Shown here: one piece after another, positions 4,926-6,702 of the stretch
Position numbering within the stretch: position 1 is the first letter of the stretch
Layout of the letters: each line of letters begins with the position of its first letter
Assembly (NCBI GenBank): GCA_902767285.1
Contig: CACXHC010000056.1
Coordinates: 1-6,702, forward strand
DNA from: an uncultured Ruminococcus sp.
GTDB taxonomy: Bacteria > Bacillota > Clostridia > Oscillospirales > Acutalibacteraceae
Reading direction: 5' to 3'
DNA: 6,702 bases
Made by a program: the position numbers and the translations under genes
Notes under the pieces: model-generated
Databases searched by the model: none
What the model was told of the DNA's origin: nothing
What the model saw: the letters and a program-made list of their open reading frames with translations, nothing else

Positions 4926-6410
4926 ATGAACAAAATTGGTTTTGACAATAATAAGTATCTTAAATTGCAGTCCGAAAAAATTCTTGAACGCATAAACGGT
5001 TTTGGCGGTAAGCTATATATGGAGTTTGGCGGAAAACTGTTTGACGATTACCACGCATCACGAGTTCTCCCGGGATTTCAGCCTGACAGCAAAGTGCGAA
5101 TGCTTCTCAAGCTGAAAGACAAAACCGAGATTATTTTTGCTATAAACGCATCGGCGATTGAGCAAAACAAAATGCGTAGTGACATTGGCATTACTTATGA
5201 TATGGACATTCTGCGTCTTATGGACAAGCTGAAAGAGATTGGTTTGTATGTTGGAAGTGTTGTTATAACTCAGTACAATCACGAACCCTCGGCAGACAAA
5301 TTTAAAGCTCGCTTGGAAAATCTCGGAGTAAAAGTATATCTTCATTATATTATAGAGGGGTATCCCTCAAATCCGCAGTTTATTGTAAGCGAGGACGGAT
5401 TCGGAAAGAACGACTATATCGAAACCACCCGACCGCTGGTAGTCGTTACTGCCCCCGGCCCCGGAAGCGGAAAAATGGCAACTTGCCTTTCCCAACTCTA
5501 TCACGAGAACAAAAGAGGGGTAAAAGCAGGATACGCAAAATACGAAACTTTCCCTGTATGGAGTTTACAGCTCATGCACCCCGTAAATCTCGCATACGAG
5601 GCAGCGACCGCCGATTTGAACGATGTCAACATGATAGACCCGTGGCATCTTCAGGCATACGACAAAACGACCGTGAACTACAATAGAGATGTAGAAGTAT
5701 TTCCGGTTTTGAATGCGATATTCACCAAAATTTTCGGTGAATCCCCATACAAATCGCCCACGGATATGGGAGTAAACATGGTTGGATTTGCCATCACCGA
5801 TGACGAAGCTGTGTGCGAGGCATCCAAACAAGAGATAATAAGAAGATACTACGCCGCTTTAATGAAACAAAAAGTCACAGGAACCGGCATAGCGGAAGTT
5901 AAAAAAATCGAACTTTTGATGAATCGTCTTGACCTCACCCGAAACGACAGAAAAGTTGCAGTTGCGGCGAATCATTTTGCGGAAAATTTCCGTGATCCGG
6001 TTGCGGCAATCGAGCTGAATGACGGAACGCTTGTCACAGGCAAAACGACAGATCTTTTAGGAGCTGTCTGTTCAATGCTTCTGAACGCACTGAAAACTCT
6101 CGCCAAAATTGACGACTCTGTTCTTCTTCTGCCGAAAGAAGTTGTGCGAGCAATACAGCATTTAAAAATAAATGTCATGAAAAATCAGAATCCCCGAATG
6201 CACATTGACGAAGTTCTTGTTGCTCTTGCAGTAAGTGCCGAAACCGACAGCAACGCAAAACTCGCCCTTGAGCAAGTTCCCAAACTCAAAGGAACGCAGG
6301 TACATTCTGCCGTAATTCTCTCTCAAGAAGATATGGACATTTTCCGTCGTCTTGGTATAGATTTAACTTGCGAACCCCAATACGAATCCGATAAATTGTA
6401 TCATAGATAA
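4926..6410 (+). CDS. UPF0371/DUF1846 family protein
   Basis: A 494-residue soluble protein of the DUF1846 (UPF0371) family, whose members are close to 500 residues, so the gene is full length. Recognisable features are the family-typical N-terminus IGFDNNKYLKLQSEKILERI (4-23) and a conserved Gly/Pro-rich loop, APGPGSGKMATC, at 176-187. That loop resembles a nucleotide-binding P-loop (PGPGSGK, Lys183) but has Pro in place of the first Gly of GxxxxGK. There is no signal peptide or membrane segment, so it is cytoplasmic. An in-frame ATG at 4893 adds 11 residues (MYFFEKKRVFL), but it falls at the predicted transcription start and lacks a ribosome binding site. The ATG at 4926 has one, and matches where the family begins. 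The gene stands alone, with its own promoter and terminator, divergent from HtrA. Biochemical role is not known to me; the phosphate-binding loop suggests nucleotide or phosphate handling, which is inference only. Confidence 0.9.
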   Translation: MNKIGFDNNKYLKLQSEKILERINGFGGKLYMEFGGKLFDDYHASRVLPGFQPDSKVRMLLKLKDKTEIIFAINASAIEQNKMRSDIGITYDMDILRLMDKLKEIGLYVGSVVITQYNHEPSADKFKARLENLGVKVYLHYIIEGYPSNPQFIVSEDGFGKNDYIETTRPLVVVTAPGPGSGKMATCLSQLYHENKRGVKAGYAKYETFPVWSLQLMHPVNLAYEAATADLNDVNMIDPWHLQAYDKTTVNYNRDVEVFPVLNAIFTKIFGESPYKSPTDMGVNMVGFAITDDEAVCEASKQEIIRRYYAALMKQKVTGTGIAEVKKIELLMNRLDLTRNDRKVAVAANHFAENFRDPVAAIELNDGTLVTGKTTDLLGAVCSMLLNALKTLAKIDDSVLLLPKEVVRAIQHLKINVMKNQNPRMHIDEVLVALAVSAETDSNAKLALEQVPKLKGTQVHSAVILSQEDMDIFRRLGIDLTCEPQYESDKLYHR

Positions 6411-6453
6411 CCTAAATATTTAATTTTCAAAATAATTAATGAGATTTTAAAAG

Positions 6454-6493
6454 AAAGTTTTCCACATACATTCAATAGTATGTGGAAAACTTT
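6454..6493 (+). terminator. Intrinsic terminator after the DUF1846 gene
   Basis: AAAGTTTTCCACATAC (6454-6469) and GTATGTGGAAAACTTT (6478-6493) are perfect 16-bp inverted repeats with an 8-base loop. The second arm runs into TTTTTA on the plus strand. The minus-strand exit (CTTTCTTTTAAAAT) is also T-rich, so it may work in both directions. It starts 43 bp past the stop codon. Confidence 0.8.
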
Positions 6494-6498
6494 TTATC

Positions 6499-6593
6499 GG
6501 GGGCTGCCGCCCCCAAACCCCGCTTTCTTGGGGGCGGCAGCCCCCAAACCCCCGCCTTCTTGTGGGCTGCCGCCCCCAAACCCCCGCCTTCTT
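6499..6593 (+). repeat. Three GC-rich 31-32 bp tandem units with alternating inverted cores
   Basis: The units are 6499-6529, 6530-6561 and 6562-6593. Each reads G-run, six-base core, CCCCC, AAA, C-run, then GCYTTCTT. The core is CTGCCG in units 1 and 3 and its reverse complement, CGGCAG, in unit 2. The 16-base block of unit 1 (6499-6514) is therefore the exact reverse complement of that of unit 2 (6530-6545), and unit 2 pairs with unit 3 (6562-6577) apart from one base. The array is far more GC-rich than anything else here, carries no supportable gene, and shares its GCTTTCTT-GGG and CCC-AAACCC junctions with the left-end repeat. Confidence 0.85.
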
Positions 6594-6613
6594 TTTTTTG
6601 AAAAAAAAAGAAG
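6588..6613. repeat. A/T hairpin closing the right-hand repeat
   Basis: CTTCTTTTTTTT (6588-6599) and AAAAAAAAGAAG (6602-6613) are a perfect 12-bp inverted repeat around GA. An A-run and CTTTT follow (6615-6627), resembling the A-run and CTTT that end the left-hand element. It may be the remnant of a terminator module of the repeat family. Confidence 0.6.
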
Positions 6614-6678
6614 CAAAAAAAACTTTTACTATATAAATTTTATGTGTTTCAACGAACATTCCTTAAACTTAAACAAAT

Positions 6679-6702
6679 CCGACTGCACAAGTACGCAGTC
6701 GG
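6679..6702 (-). terminator. Probable terminator of a leftward gene beyond the right edge
   Basis: CCGACTGC (6679-6686) and GCAGTCGG (6695-6702) form a perfect 8-bp stem with an 8-base loop ending exactly at the window edge. On the minus strand the stem is followed by ATTTGTTTAAGTTT, which is T-rich, so it most likely ends a gene converging on the DUF1846 gene. The stem may continue outside the window. The 50 bp before it (6628-6678) show no other feature. Confidence 0.55.

Noticed and set aside
6499..6593. CRISPR-like array of 31-32 bp repeats
   Set aside because: The units abut directly without unique spacers, the core alternates in orientation, and no cas gene is nearby.
6447..6659. 70-codon minus-strand frame across the GC-rich repeats
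   Set aside because: Its translation (GVWGRQPP repeats between Lys/Phe runs) simply mirrors the terminator, the tandem units and the A/T hairpin; there is no ribosome binding site or codon signal.

Overview
The window looks like chromosomal DNA from a low-GC Gram-positive anaerobe of the class Clostridia, probably a Ruminococcus/Oscillospiraceae-type gut bacterium. The evidence is indirect: AT-rich intergenic DNA, strong GGAGG-type ribosome binding sites, sigma-A-like promoters (several with an extended -10), a membrane-anchored HtrA protease, a UPF0371/DUF1846 protein, and a secreted protein that joins BspA-type leucine-rich repeats to a type I dockerin. No phage, transposase, CRISPR, tRNA or rRNA signature is visible.

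Layout. Three genes run on the minus strand and one on the plus strand, diverging from a 206-bp intergenic region (4720-4925). Reading leftward from there: an HtrA-like serine protease (3187-4719) closed by a clear intrinsic terminator (3134-3160); then, behind its own extended -10 promoter, a secreted LRR-acidic linker-dockerin protein (1530-3014, GTG start); then, only 25 bp further, an MGDG-synthase/UgtP-like glycosyltransferase (113-1504), probably co-transcribed with the LRR gene. A perfect 17-bp inverted repeat (23-58) closes this unit. Reading rightward: a UPF0371/DUF1846 protein (start re-assigned to 4926), transcribed from a near-consensus promoter and closed by a perfect 16-bp hairpin (6454-6493). 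The rest of the right end is repeat DNA. It finishes in a hairpin that probably terminates a leftward gene beyond the window.

How the genes may work together. Three of the four concern the cell envelope: HtrA would do quality control of exported proteins, the LRR-dockerin protein is exported and built to dock onto a cohesin scaffold, and the glycosyltransferase belongs to a family that makes membrane glycolipids. A functional link between the last two is inference from spacing only. The DUF1846 protein has no assigned role that I can support.

Most noteworthy: (1) the LRR-dockerin architecture with a nearly 200-residue Ser/Thr-Asp/Glu linker carrying nested DNA repeats; (2) a modular hairpin repeat family found just downstream of the last gene at both ends of the window, in the same orientation relative to transcription, whose right-hand copy has three 31-32 bp units with the middle palindrome core inverted; (3) two strong in-frame translation starts on the HtrA gene. 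I found no clear evidence of a wholly new multi-gene system.
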